The notes under the pieces were generated by a model. The model saw nothing but the letters and a program-made list of their open reading frames with translations, did no database searches and was not told where the DNA came from. Positions 17,966 to 25,998 of a DNA stretch of 64,000 nucleotides are shown here, in pieces. The DNA comes from JAYPAN01 sp049597955 (lineage in GTDB: Bacteria; Pseudomonadota; Alphaproteobacteria; RS24): positions 1-64,000 of the forward strand of contig JBMYND010000009.1 of the NCBI GenBank assembly GCA_049597955.1, given 5' to 3'. The position numbers and the translations under genes are program-made. Numbering within the stretch: position 1 is the stretch's first letter; every line of letters begins with the position of its first letter.

Positions 17966-18598
17966 ATGAGCAAGCCATCGGTGCAGGATTTGAAACATAT
18001 TCTGCAAACATTGAAAAAGCACGATACGAAAAATGTTGATTTTCCGACCATAATTCAGGCTTTCAGCGATAAACAAGTCATCAAATATGACCCCAAGCAT
18101 GACACGCGCCTTGTCGCTGACCTAAAGGACGATAAAGAGGCCTGTGTGCGGGCGGTGACACAAAATCGCGTCCAAAGCAAAAGGGTGAATGAGGTTGGCA
18201 ATTATATTGAGCAACCGCTAATGGACGCCATCAATACCAGCCCGTCATCGCTTCGGGCGCAAAGACCGGAAACGGCAATGGGCAAGCAAAAAGCCACCGG
18301 CTATCCCGATATTCTTATTTTTGACGGCGAAGACCGACCGACTTATTTGGAAGTCAAAACCTATAATCCGGCCAATAAAGCCACCACACAAAGGTCATTT
18401 TACCTGTCCCCTTCCGATGATTTCAAAGTCGTGCATGACGCGCGCCATTTTCTGGTGGCTTTTGAAATGGACAATGAAGGGCAATTTTATTGGCCGAAAA
18501 CCTATACGCTGGTCGATTTGCACGATTTGAGCTGCGACATCAAATTTGAGATTAATTCCGACAATAAGCGGCTTTATCAGCAATGCGCGGCATTATAA
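17966..18598 (+). CDS. putative type II restriction endonuclease (PD-(D/E)XK)
   Basis: This 210-residue protein is called an endonuclease from context plus a clear PD-(D/E)XK motif. PD is at 114-115 in GYPDILIFDG, followed 13 residues later by EVK at 129-131 in TYLEVKTYN. Glu82 in NYIEQPLMDAI could serve as the helix acidic residue. I do not recognise the subfamily or its target. The ATG immediately follows the methyltransferase TAA with no spacer, as in compact R-M operons. It ends four bases from the stop of the convergent NifU/IscU-like gene. Lower GC and many Lys/Asn codons suggest acquisition. Confidence 0.75.
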   Translation: MSKPSVQDLKHILQTLKKHDTKNVDFPTIIQAFSDKQVIKYDPKHDTRLVADLKDDKEACVRAVTQNRVQSKRVNEVGNYIEQPLMDAINTSPSSLRAQRPETAMGKQKATGYPDILIFDGEDRPTYLEVKTYNPANKATTQRSFYLSPSDDFKVVHDARHFLVAFEMDNEGQFYWPKTYTLVDLHDLSCDIKFEINSDNKRLYQQCAAL

Positions 18599-18602
18599 CC
18601 CC

Positions 18603-19046
18603 TCACACGCCCAATTGGGTGAGGCAGTCTTCCACCGCGTCGAAAGTCAGCAGGGTTGAGGCGTGGCGATTGGGATAGTCGCGCACCGGCTCCAATACTT
18701 GCAAATCTTTCCAGCGCGCATCCAGCCCGGCCTTGTGCGGCGGCGGGGCGGCTTGCTTCAGCATGGCGCGCATGGCAGCGGCCAAATCGCGCAATTCCTG
18801 CGGCGTGCTGCCGATAATCTCGCGCGCCATGACCGAGCTGCTGGCCTGTCCCAGCGCGCAAGCCTCGACAATTTGGGCAAATTCACCGACCCGCCCATCA
18901 GCGCCAAGCGACAGTTCAACATGCACTTTCGAGCCGCACAGGCGCGAGACGGCATCGGCCTTGGCGGCAGGCGCGTCCAAATGGCCGATATGGGGAATAT
19001 CGGCAGCCAATTGCAAAATGCGCTGATTGTATAAATCATTCATCAT
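18603..19046 (-). CDS. NifU/IscU-like scaffold family protein with altered ligands
   Basis: This 147-residue protein has the IscU/NifU N-terminal fold. Cys37 (LCGSK) and Cys63 (EACALGQASS) match the first two cluster ligands of IscU. The Asp that normally follows the first Cys-Gly is Ser39, and the third Cys position reads Ser130 (YPNRHAST). It may still bind a metal or cluster, or serve as an adaptor; a classic scaffold role is uncertain. Alphaproteobacteria often carry this type beside folE and hisI; here cysS lies between them. The 24-base gap upstream holds nothing notable. Confidence 0.85.
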   Translation of the reverse strand: MMNDLYNQRILQLAADIPHIGHLDAPAAKADAVSRLCGSKVHVELSLGADGRVGEFAQIVEACALGQASSSVMAREIIGSTPQELRDLAAAMRAMLKQAAPPPHKAGLDARWKDLQVLEPVRDYPNRHASTLLTFDAVEDCLTQLGV

Positions 19047-19070
19047 GGGTTTAAGATAAGACTTTGCCGC

Positions 19071-20417
19071 CTATCTTGCGAGGTGCCATTTTGTCCCTTC
19101 GGGCGTGTCTTCAATCACCACGCCCATTTCGGTTAATTTATCGCGCACCGCATCGGCAGCGGCAAAATCACGCGCGGCGCGGGCGGCAGCGCGCTCTTGC
19201 AGCAATTGTTCCACCGCGGCAGCGTCAATATCGCCCGGCTCTACGGCAAACCAATCTTCCGGCGGTTGCTGCAAAATACCCATAATCGCCCCGGCAGCCA
19301 AAAGCGCGCCCTTGTCTTGCGGTGTGTGCAGGTTTTTGGCCAGCGTGAATAATTCCGCCAGCGCCTTGGCGGTGTTCAAATCATCGGCCAAAGCGGCCAT
19401 GAAACCGGCAGGCGGGTCGGCCACGACCGTTTCCATATCCGCCGCATCGCGCAATGCGCCATAAAGCCGGTCGAGATTCTTCACCGATTGCTCCAGCAAT
19501 TGCGGGGTGAAATCAAGCACTTGCCGATAATGGCCTTGCAGCAAAGCCAGCCTTATCGCCTCGCCCGGCGTGTCGGCCAGCAAATCCTTGACCAAAGCGA
19601 TATTGCCCAAGGATTTCGACATTTTCTCGCCGGATATATTAAGCATGCCATTATGCAGCCAGAAGCGGGCAAGCGGCGCATTATGCGCGCAGCGGCTTTG
19701 CGCACATTCATTTTCATGATGCGGAAACAATAAATCCGCCCCGCCGCCGTGAATGTCAATCGTTGTGCCAAGATGTTCGGCAATCATTGCCGAGCATTCA
19801 ATATGCCAGCCGGGCCGTCCCCTGCCCCATTGGCTGTCCCAGCCCGGCAATTCGGGCGGCGAGGGTTTCCACAGCACAAAATCACCGGGATTTTTCTTAT
19901 AGGGCGCAATTTCGACCCGCGCACCGGCCAGCATATCGTCAAGGCTGCGATTGGACAGGCCGCCATAGGCATCATCCTTGCTGACATCAAACAGCACATG
20001 ACCTTCTGCCGCATAGGCATGGCCGCTTGCGACCAGCGCCTCCATCATCGCCAACATAGCGCCAATATGGTCGGTGGCGCGCGGCTCAATATCGGGCGGC
20101 AAAACCCCCAAAGCGCCCATATCGGTCATATATTGTGCGTAATAGCGTTCGGTTATCACGCTGATATCGACCCCTTCTTCGGCGGCGCGGGCGTTAATTT
20201 TATCATCAATATCGGTGATATTGCGGGCATAGGTGACTTTCGGGTAAAGCCGCCGAAGCAGGCGCACCAGCACATCAAACACCACAGCAGGGCGCGCATT
20301 GCCAATATGCGCCGCGCCATAAACGGTCGGGCCGCACACATAGATGCGCAGATGGGCCGGGTCAGCAGGCGCAAAATCCTGTTTTTGGCGGGTCAAATTA
20401 TTATGCAAGCGCAACAT
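19071..20417 (-). CDS. cysS: cysteinyl-tRNA synthetase
   Basis: Class I cysteinyl-tRNA synthetase (448 residues) is a cytoplasmic enzyme. It shows the CGPTVYGAAHIGN signature (zinc Cys and HIGH-type motif, about 28-40), the zinc ligands in WHIECSAM and PHHENECAQS, and KMSKSLGN (about 265-272). The anticodon-binding tail is complete. The ATG at 20417 (MLRLHNNLTRQK) is the family start. The in-frame codon at 20471 would add 18 residues with no family match. It is divergent from folE across 287 bases. Confidence 0.97.
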   Translation of the reverse strand: MLRLHNNLTRQKQDFAPADPAHLRIYVCGPTVYGAAHIGNARPAVVFDVLVRLLRRLYPKVTYARNITDIDDKINARAAEEGVDISVITERYYAQYMTDMGALGVLPPDIEPRATDHIGAMLAMMEALVASGHAYAAEGHVLFDVSKDDAYGGLSNRSLDDMLAGARVEIAPYKKNPGDFVLWKPSPPELPGWDSQWGRGRPGWHIECSAMIAEHLGTTIDIHGGGADLLFPHHENECAQSRCAHNAPLARFWLHNGMLNISGEKMSKSLGNIALVKDLLADTPGEAIRLALLQGHYRQVLDFTPQLLEQSVKNLDRLYGALRDAADMETVVADPPAGFMAALADDLNTAKALAELFTLAKNLHTPQDKGALLAAGAIMGILQQPPEDWFAVEPGDIDAAAVEQLLQERAAARAARDFAAADAVRDKLTEMGVVIEDTPEGTKWHLAR

Positions 20418-20614
20418 GGCCGCACCATAAGCGAGCCACCCCCCGCGCTGCAAGCAATGATTGATTTGCAATTGTGAACCATGAGCCTAAATTAAACGTA
20501 TCAAGTTTTGGCTGCGGACCGTGTCCTGTCGTCGCATTGGTGCTTTGATTTTGCATTTTGGCAAAACACTGTGCATATTTTTGCAGAGGGCTTTTCATCC
20601 GTATCATGTCATAA

Positions 20615-20698
20615 GGCATGACCGCCGGGGGCCAGAGAGTTTGCGGGCAATCCCGGCATGCCTGACGAATACCGGGACGTATTTCCCGTAGGGTGAGG
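20615..20698 (+). promoter_or_regulatory. candidate THF-II (folE-motif) riboswitch leader
   Basis: A long hairpin can form directly before folE. GGCATG (20615-20620) pairs perfectly with CATGCC (20657-20662) and CCGGG (20625-20629) pairs with CCCGG (20652-20656), leaving a one-sided internal loop and a 22-base top. A second hairpin, CGGGA/TCCCG (20673-20677 and 20684-20688), follows. Then comes the ribosome site GGGTGAGG. TGCCT at 20659-20663 could also pair with AGGCA of the ribosome site, a plausible switch. The folE-leader RNA class of alphaproteobacteria was later shown to bind tetrahydrofolate; membership here is inferred from position and shape. Confidence 0.5.
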
Positions 20699-20704
20699 CA
20701 AATT

Positions 20705-21331
20705 ATGGATGCTTTTATCGAAGGCGGAAAACCGCCTGCAGTTAGAGAACGGGACATTAAAGTGGATAAACCTTCACGCGAAGAGGCGGAAGCCGCAGTT
20801 CGGACACTGATTGCCTGGGCCGGAGACAATCCGGACAGGGAGGGGCTGGTTGATACGCCCAAGCGCGTTGTCAGCGCCTATCAAGAGTTTTTCGCCGGTT
20901 ATGAAGAAGACCCGGAAGCCGTTCTGGGCCGCACTTTTGAAGATGTAGAAGGCTATGACGATATGGTCATGCTGCGCGATATTGCGCTGGAAAGCCATTG
21001 CGAGCATCACATGGTCGCCATTCTCGGCAAAGTGCATATTGCCTATCTGCCGGTAGATAAAGTGGTCGGCATTTCCAAATTGGCGCGGGTGATTGAGATT
21101 TTCGCCAAACGCCTGCAAACGCAGGAAACCATGACGGCGCAAATTGTTGATTGCATCCAGCGCGTGCTGGAACCGGCCGGTATCGCCATTTTGGTTGATG
21201 CCAAGCACCAATGCATGACAACGCGCGGCATTAAAAAACCGGATGTGGCCACGATTACCACGCAATTTACCGGTGTTTTTGCCGAAGATCCGAAAATGGA
21301 AGCGCGTTTCCTTGCCATGGTCAGCCGCTAG
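20705..21331 (+). CDS. folE: GTP cyclohydrolase I
   Basis: GTP cyclohydrolase I (208 residues) makes 7,8-dihydroneopterin triphosphate from GTP, the first step to folate. Zinc ligands are visible as Cys99 and His102 in LESHCEHHM and Cys170 in KHQCMTTRGI. The sequence VDTPKRVVSAYQEFF near 49-63 is also diagnostic. The ATG at 20705 follows a GGTGAGG site by 7 bases; a GTG at 20693 overlapping that site is rejected. It is followed by hisI after 38 bases in the same direction. It is probably controlled by the structured leader. Confidence 0.97.
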   Translation: MDAFIEGGKPPAVRERDIKVDKPSREEAEAAVRTLIAWAGDNPDREGLVDTPKRVVSAYQEFFAGYEEDPEAVLGRTFEDVEGYDDMVMLRDIALESHCEHHMVAILGKVHIAYLPVDKVVGISKLARVIEIFAKRLQTQETMTAQIVDCIQRVLEPAGIAILVDAKHQCMTTRGIKKPDVATITTQFTGVFAEDPKMEARFLAMVSR

Positions 21332-21369
21332 CCTTATAAGTCCGACTGTTCCAACTGAAGAGGACAGTT

Positions 21370-21846
21370 ATGACCGGTATTTTTGCGCAACGCGAAACTG
21401 TTGAACAGGTTGAAGAAGGCCATGAGCTGGCGCCGAAATTCGACGCCAATGGCCTGATACCCGCCGTTACCACTGATTATGACAGCGGTGAATTGCTGAT
21501 GCATGGCTATATGAATGAAGAAGCCTTGCAAAAATCCATCGCCACCGGTGAAGCGCATTATTATTCGCGTTCGCGCGCGGCGATATGGCATAAGGGCGCA
21601 ACGTCGGGCTTGGTGCAGCATATTGTCGAAATGCGCATTGATGATGACCAGGATTGCGTCTGGATGCGGGTGCGCGTGGGTGGCAATGGCGCAAGCTGCC
21701 ATGTTGGCTATCGCTCCTGCTTCTACCGTTCCCTGCCAACCGGAAGCCTGCCCGACAGCCCGGTCACGCTGACTTTCGAGGAAGATGAAAAAGTCTTCGA
21801 CCCGGTTGCGGTTTATGGCGACGCTCCCAATCCGACCAAGCTCTAG
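21370..21846 (+). CDS. hisI: phosphoribosyl-AMP cyclohydrolase
   Basis: HisI (158 residues) opens the adenine ring of phosphoribosyl-AMP in histidine biosynthesis, in the cytoplasm. It has YMNEEAL near 55-61, YYSRSRAAIWHKGATSG near 72-88, an acidic metal cluster DDDQD (98-102) and the zinc cysteines in SCHVGYRSCFYR (about 116-127). The cyclohydrolase domain stands alone, without HisE, and the N-terminus is about 20 residues longer than in E. coli-type domains. A GAGGACAG ribosome site precedes the ATG. It probably shares a transcript with folE. Confidence 0.95.
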   Translation: MTGIFAQRETVEQVEEGHELAPKFDANGLIPAVTTDYDSGELLMHGYMNEEALQKSIATGEAHYYSRSRAAIWHKGATSGLVQHIVEMRIDDDQDCVWMRVRVGGNGASCHVGYRSCFYRSLPTGSLPDSPVTLTFEEDEKVFDPVAVYGDAPNPTKL

Positions 21847-21849
21847 GCG

Positions 21850-22281
21850 TCAGCCGGTTTTGATATAATCGCGCAGAGCTTGGGCTTCAAGCTCGGTCTG
21901 GTTGATGCGGAAATTGACCAAATCACCAATTGATACAATGCCGCATAACACATCATCGCGCATGACCGGCAAATGGCGGAACCGCTTTTCCGTCATAATT
22001 TCCATCGCCTCATCGACCGAAGTTTCCGGACTTATGCTTTGCGGGCGCGGCGTCATATGGCGCGACAAAGCATCGTCAAGGATTGCAGCATCGCCTTCGG
22101 CCAAAGCGCGCATAACATCGCGCTCGGTGAATATGCCCTGGCACCCATCACCACCCCCGGCGACAACCAGCGCACCAATTTGGCGGCGCGCCATTACCCG
22201 CAAGGCTTCGCGCACTGTCTGATTGCCGTCAATGGCAATCACATCAGCACCTTTATTGTTCAAAATGGCTTTTATGCTCAT
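21850..22281 (-). CDS. CBS-domain pair protein
   Basis: This 143-residue protein consists of two CBS domains (about 5-65 and 75-130) with nothing else. Such stand-alone pairs bind adenine nucleotides or similar ligands and regulate partners; the partner here is unknown. Typical motifs are GIFTERDVMRAL near 48-59 and GIVSIGDLVNFRI near 113-125. The stop lies 3 bases from the hisI stop. A GAGGTG ribosome site is just before the ATG at 22281. Confidence 0.88.
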   Translation of the reverse strand: MSIKAILNNKGADVIAIDGNQTVREALRVMARRQIGALVVAGGGDGCQGIFTERDVMRALAEGDAAILDDALSRHMTPRPQSISPETSVDEAMEIMTEKRFRHLPVMRDDVLCGIVSIGDLVNFRINQTELEAQALRDYIKTG

Positions 22282-22347
22282 GCATCACCTCTTTCTCCTG
22301 TCATAGTGCGACAGGCTGCCGCACATGGCAAGCCATAAGAAGGGCGA

Positions 22348-23121
22348 TTATTTTTTCCAATCCCCATAATCCACATTGCCCGGCCCGCCAGAAGCCGACA
22401 AGGGCGGGCGTTCAATCAGGCCAATAGCAAACAGACCGGTGAAAAATCCGGCCAAATGGGCAACCCAAGCGATATTGGCCGGTTGCCCGTCCGGCGTGGC
22501 ATAGCCGCCCGGCCCCAACAGGCCGAAAATCATATTCAGTCCCAGCCAAATAATAATAAACATAATGACCGGACGTCGCTTCGGCACATCGCGCAGTGCC
22601 AGCAAGGGCCGCGCCGCACGGGCCGCTTGCGGGCTGAGCCAGCGCGTTTCGGGGAACGCAAAGCGCGCGGCCGCACCCATCATGCCCGACACACCGCCCG
22701 ATGCGCCAATGATTGGTATCAGCCAGTCAGCGCGCGGGGCGACCATAATTTGCGCCAAACCGGCCAGCACAATGCACAGCAGAAACAAGAGCAAAAACCG
22801 CCTTGTTCCCATACGTTGCGCCACCGGCGCGCCAAAGGCCAACAACCAGACCATATTCAAAATGCAATGCGACCAGCCGCCATGCAAAAAACTATAGCTG
22901 ACCAGCGTGACCAGCCCTTGCCCCAAGCCACCGGGCAGACCGTTAAGCCCTTCAGCAAAAAACCGCGCCGGAAACAGACCGAGATGCACCAGAAAAAAGC
23001 TTTGCGACCCCGGCCCCGATGTCGCCATCACAATTTGCACCAGTAAATACAGTCCGCACAGCCATAATATTATGGCTGGCGCCCGTAATATGGGCTCACG
23101 CGGGGCGTCGGTTTCGCTCAC
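22348..23121 (-). CDS. rhomboid family intramembrane serine protease
   Basis: This 257-residue membrane protein has six to seven transmembrane segments. Rhomboid features are GGWSHCILNMVWLLAFG (the His and Asn of the oxyanion helix), the catalytic serine in GASGGVSG, and the catalytic histidine in AWVAHLAGFFTG. It would cleave membrane substrates; none are known. It overlaps the start region of itself with the stop of the DsbA-like gene by 4 bases, giving an operon with that gene and probably the GMC gene upstream. Confidence 0.93.
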   Translation of the reverse strand: MSETDAPREPILRAPAIILWLCGLYLLVQIVMATSGPGSQSFFLVHLGLFPARFFAEGLNGLPGGLGQGLVTLVSYSFLHGGWSHCILNMVWLLAFGAPVAQRMGTRRFLLLFLLCIVLAGLAQIMVAPRADWLIPIIGASGGVSGMMGAAARFAFPETRWLSPQAARAARPLLALRDVPKRRPVIMFIIIWLGLNMIFGLLGPGGYATPDGQPANIAWVAHLAGFFTGLFAIGLIERPPLSASGGPGNVDYGDWKK

Positions 23122-23741
23122 TTTTTAGCCCCGGCACGCATCAAGGCCGCCTCAACCAAAGGCAGGCGGTCATTGCCGAAATACATATCCGTTTCATTGA
23201 TAAACATGGTCGGCGAGCCAAAGCCGCCCCGCGCTATCAGCTCATCCGTATTGGCGCGCAATTGCGCTTTTATCGCATCACTGCCCACTGCCTCGGCCAA
23301 GGCGGCGGCATCCATACCGGCGGCGGTGGCCAAAGCGGCCAATTCTTCCGGCTGGCTGATATCGCGCAATTCGCCCCAATAGGCATGGAAAGCCAAGTTG
23401 GAAAATTGCGGCAGACAATTTTCTTGCAGCGCATAGCAAGCCGCCCGCATCACGCCGACAGCGCGCAAAGGAAAGACCGGCGGATTGCCAATCTCAACGC
23501 CACAATAAGCCGCCCAATCCTTCAAATCCTTGACATAATAGCGCCCTTTCACCGGATGCGGATTGGCGCGCGCCTCATAGACAGTCTCATTGACCGCATT
23601 GAAAACACCGCCAACCAAAACCGGCTTCCAGTCAATCTCAACGCCGCAGCGCGCCGCCAAATCTTCCACCCGCGCAAAGGCCAGATAAGTCCAAGGCGAG
23701 GAAATATCAAAGAAAAACTCAAAATGGGTTTGTCCTGACAT
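23118..23741 (-). CDS. 2-hydroxychromene-2-carboxylate isomerase-like (DsbA fold)
   Basis: This 207-residue protein belongs to the HCCA isomerase / kappa-class GST branch of the DsbA-thioredoxin fold. It starts with FEFFFDISSPWTYLA, where the catalytic Ser of the branch replaces the CxxC site. It ends with GGFGSPTMFINETDMYFGND, a family hallmark. It is probably glutathione-dependent and cytoplasmic. The true substrate is unknown, since many members are not in naphthalene pathways. It lies 9 bases downstream of the GMC oxidoreductase. Confidence 0.9.
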   Translation of the reverse strand: MSGQTHFEFFFDISSPWTYLAFARVEDLAARCGVEIDWKPVLVGGVFNAVNETVYEARANPHPVKGRYYVKDLKDWAAYCGVEIGNPPVFPLRAVGVMRAACYALQENCLPQFSNLAFHAYWGELRDISQPEELAALATAAGMDAAALAEAVGSDAIKAQLRANTDELIARGGFGSPTMFINETDMYFGNDRLPLVEAALMRAGAKK

Positions 23742-23750
23742 AAAGCCCCC

Positions 23751-25388
23751 TCACGCGGTTTGCTGCGGCGGCAAAAATGCCTGTCCGCGAATATGGTCGG
23801 CAATTTTCTCTGCCATCATAATGGTCGGCGCATTGGTATTGCCACCAATCAGCGTCGGCATCAGCGAGGCATCAACCACCCGCAAAGCGTCAAGCCCGTG
23901 AACGCGCCCATTCTCATCGGTCACCGCCATTGGGTCATTGCCCATTTTGCAAGTGCCGACCGGATGATAGAGGGTTTCACCGGTTGCTCTAATCCACCCG
24001 TCAAGCTCGTCATCATTGTCGATATTGACATCCGGCCCCGGCTTTAATTCCGCGCCGCGATAAGCATCAAAGGCCGGTTGCATGAAAACGCGCCGCGTTT
24101 CACGGAAGCCATTGCGAATATCGACCACATCCTGCTCTGCCGACAGATAATTCGGGTGCATGGCAGGCGCGTCTTCCGGCGCGGCTGATTTCAGCGTCAG
24201 ATAGCCCCGGCTTTCCGGACGGCAACCATAAACAATGGAGGAAAAGCCGTGGCGTTGGGGAATATCGCTGCGGCCATGCACATCCGGCACAGCAACTGAC
24301 ACATAGTGGATTTGCATATCCGGTATCGCCTTGTCAGGGTGCGATTTGATAAACGCCCCGGCCGCGGTCGGCGGGTATGAGGCATCGCCTTTGCCAAACA
24401 GCAAATACTGAACCCCGGCCAATTGCGTGCGCCACCAGCTTGCCGAACGGTGCAAAGTCACATTTTGCGTGCAGGCAAATTGGCTGACCACGCCAAGATG
24501 GTCTTGCAAGTTCTGGCCGACACCGTTCAATTCATGCGTCATATCAATACCATGCGGCTTGATGTCTTCAGCTCGGCCCACCCCGCTGCGCATCAAGATT
24601 TGCGGCGAGTTAATCGCCCCGGCCGACAAAATAATTTCTTTATTGGCCGTCACTGTGCGGCTTTGACCGTTTTGCGACAGCACCACACCGGTTGCCGTTT
24701 TTCCGTCAAAGATGATTTTATCAACCGTAATATCGGTCTGCGTGTGCAGATTTTGCCGCGTCAGCGCCGGATGCAGATAGGCCCGTGCCGCGCTGCATCT
24801 TTTGGAGCCGCGAATCGTATGTTCATAGCGCGAAAAGCCCTCCTGCTGGCGGCCATTGAAATCATGGGTCAGCGGAAATCCGGCCTGCTCACCGGCCTCA
24901 ACAAACACATCAAGCAAAGTGTCATTTTCGCGGTCGGATTTTTTCACCGATAGCGGCCCGTCTTGGCCATGATAGGCATCATCGCCATCGCCCTCGAAAT
25001 TTTCGGCTTTTTTGAAATAGGGCAGCACGCTTTCATACGACCAGCCCTTATTGCCAAGCTGGCTCCAATGGTCGTAATCCCATGCATTGCCGCGAATATA
25101 GACCATGGCATTAATCGAGGAAGAGCCGCCCCAGCCGCGCCCGCGTGGCCAATACATGCGCCGCCCGCCCATATTTTCTTCCGCTTCGGTTTCAAAGCCG
25201 TAATTATTGTCATTTTTCTCCGGCACAAGCTGGGAATAGCCCGCCGGCATGTGGATGAACAGGTTTTTGTCGCGCGGGCCGGCCTCCAATAATAAGACAG
25301 AGTGCTTGCCGTCTTCGCTCAGCCGATTGGCCAAGACACAACCGGCGCTGCCGGCGCCAACAATAATATAATCCGCATTATCAATCAT
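23751..25388 (-). CDS. GMC family FAD oxidoreductase (choline dehydrogenase-like)
   Basis: This 545-residue flavoprotein oxidises an alcohol, passing electrons to an acceptor or to oxygen. The N-terminal FAD-binding DYIIVGAGSAGCVLANRL (6-23), the GMC signature GRGWGGSSSINAMVY (about 83-97) and the second signature GAINSPQILMRSG are all present. The C-terminal catalytic His lies in HPVGTCKMG. It resembles BetA and medium-chain alcohol dehydrogenases; the absence of betB or bet transport genes nearby makes a strict choline role doubtful. It overlaps the carbonic anhydrase gene by 8 bases. Confidence 0.92.
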   Translation of the reverse strand: MIDNADYIIVGAGSAGCVLANRLSEDGKHSVLLLEAGPRDKNLFIHMPAGYSQLVPEKNDNNYGFETEAEENMGGRRMYWPRGRGWGGSSSINAMVYIRGNAWDYDHWSQLGNKGWSYESVLPYFKKAENFEGDGDDAYHGQDGPLSVKKSDRENDTLLDVFVEAGEQAGFPLTHDFNGRQQEGFSRYEHTIRGSKRCSAARAYLHPALTRQNLHTQTDITVDKIIFDGKTATGVVLSQNGQSRTVTANKEIILSAGAINSPQILMRSGVGRAEDIKPHGIDMTHELNGVGQNLQDHLGVVSQFACTQNVTLHRSASWWRTQLAGVQYLLFGKGDASYPPTAAGAFIKSHPDKAIPDMQIHYVSVAVPDVHGRSDIPQRHGFSSIVYGCRPESRGYLTLKSAAPEDAPAMHPNYLSAEQDVVDIRNGFRETRRVFMQPAFDAYRGAELKPGPDVNIDNDDELDGWIRATGETLYHPVGTCKMGNDPMAVTDENGRVHGLDALRVVDASLMPTLIGGNTNAPTIMMAEKIADHIRGQAFLPPQQTA

Positions 25389-25917
25389 TTTTATGCTCCT
25401 TTAATTGGGCGGCGTAACGCTGCCAGTTTTCGACGTAATGTGTGGCCGAGGCAATCATGATTTTTTCATTGGCCTCGTCCAATTCGCGGACAATTTTGCC
25501 GGGCATGCCCAACACCATTGAATTATCCGGTATATCTTTGCCCTCACCAACCAGCGCATGGGCGCCAATCAGGCAATTGCGACCAATTTTTGCCCCATTG
25601 AGTATGGTCGCGCCAATGCCGACAAGCGAATTATCGCCAATGGTGCAGCCATGCAACATCGCCTGATGGCCAATCGTCACATTGCGGCCCAGCGTCAAGG
25701 GACAGCCCGGATCGGTATGCATAACCGCCCCGTCCTGAACATTGGAATTTTCACCAATAACAATGGGTTCATTGTCACCGCGCAGCACGGCAGCAAACCA
25801 AATACTGGCATTTTCATGCAAGATAATGGAGCCGATAATTTGCGCATCAGGCGCAACCCAATAATTTCCGCTGGCGGGAAATTCCGGTATTCTGTCTCCA
25901 AGTGTGTAAATCGGCAT
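25381..25917 (-). CDS. gamma carbonic anhydrase family protein
   Basis: This 178-residue left-handed beta-helix protein is of the gamma-CA / YrdA / PaaY type. Hexapeptide repeats run from about 15 to 140. The metal-binding histidines are seen in MHTDPG (about 66) and GHQAMLHG (about 83 and 88). Such proteins may hydrate CO2, or act as thioesterases in acyl-CoA catabolism (PaaY), which would fit the CoA-rich surroundings. A GGGGGGAGGGAAC ribosome site precedes the ATG. It is first in an operon with the GMC and HCCA-like genes. Confidence 0.93.
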   Translation of the reverse strand: MPIYTLGDRIPEFPASGNYWVAPDAQIIGSIILHENASIWFAAVLRGDNEPIVIGENSNVQDGAVMHTDPGCPLTLGRNVTIGHQAMLHGCTIGDNSLVGIGATILNGAKIGRNCLIGAHALVGEGKDIPDNSMVLGMPGKIVRELDEANEKIMIASATHYVENWQRYAAQLKEHKND

Positions 25918-25998
25918 GTTCCCTCCCCCCGATTAACGTGCTAGCTGTTGTGACCGGTTGCATCGTAAACCGAAATGGGCCTGTGTCGAGTAGGAAAC

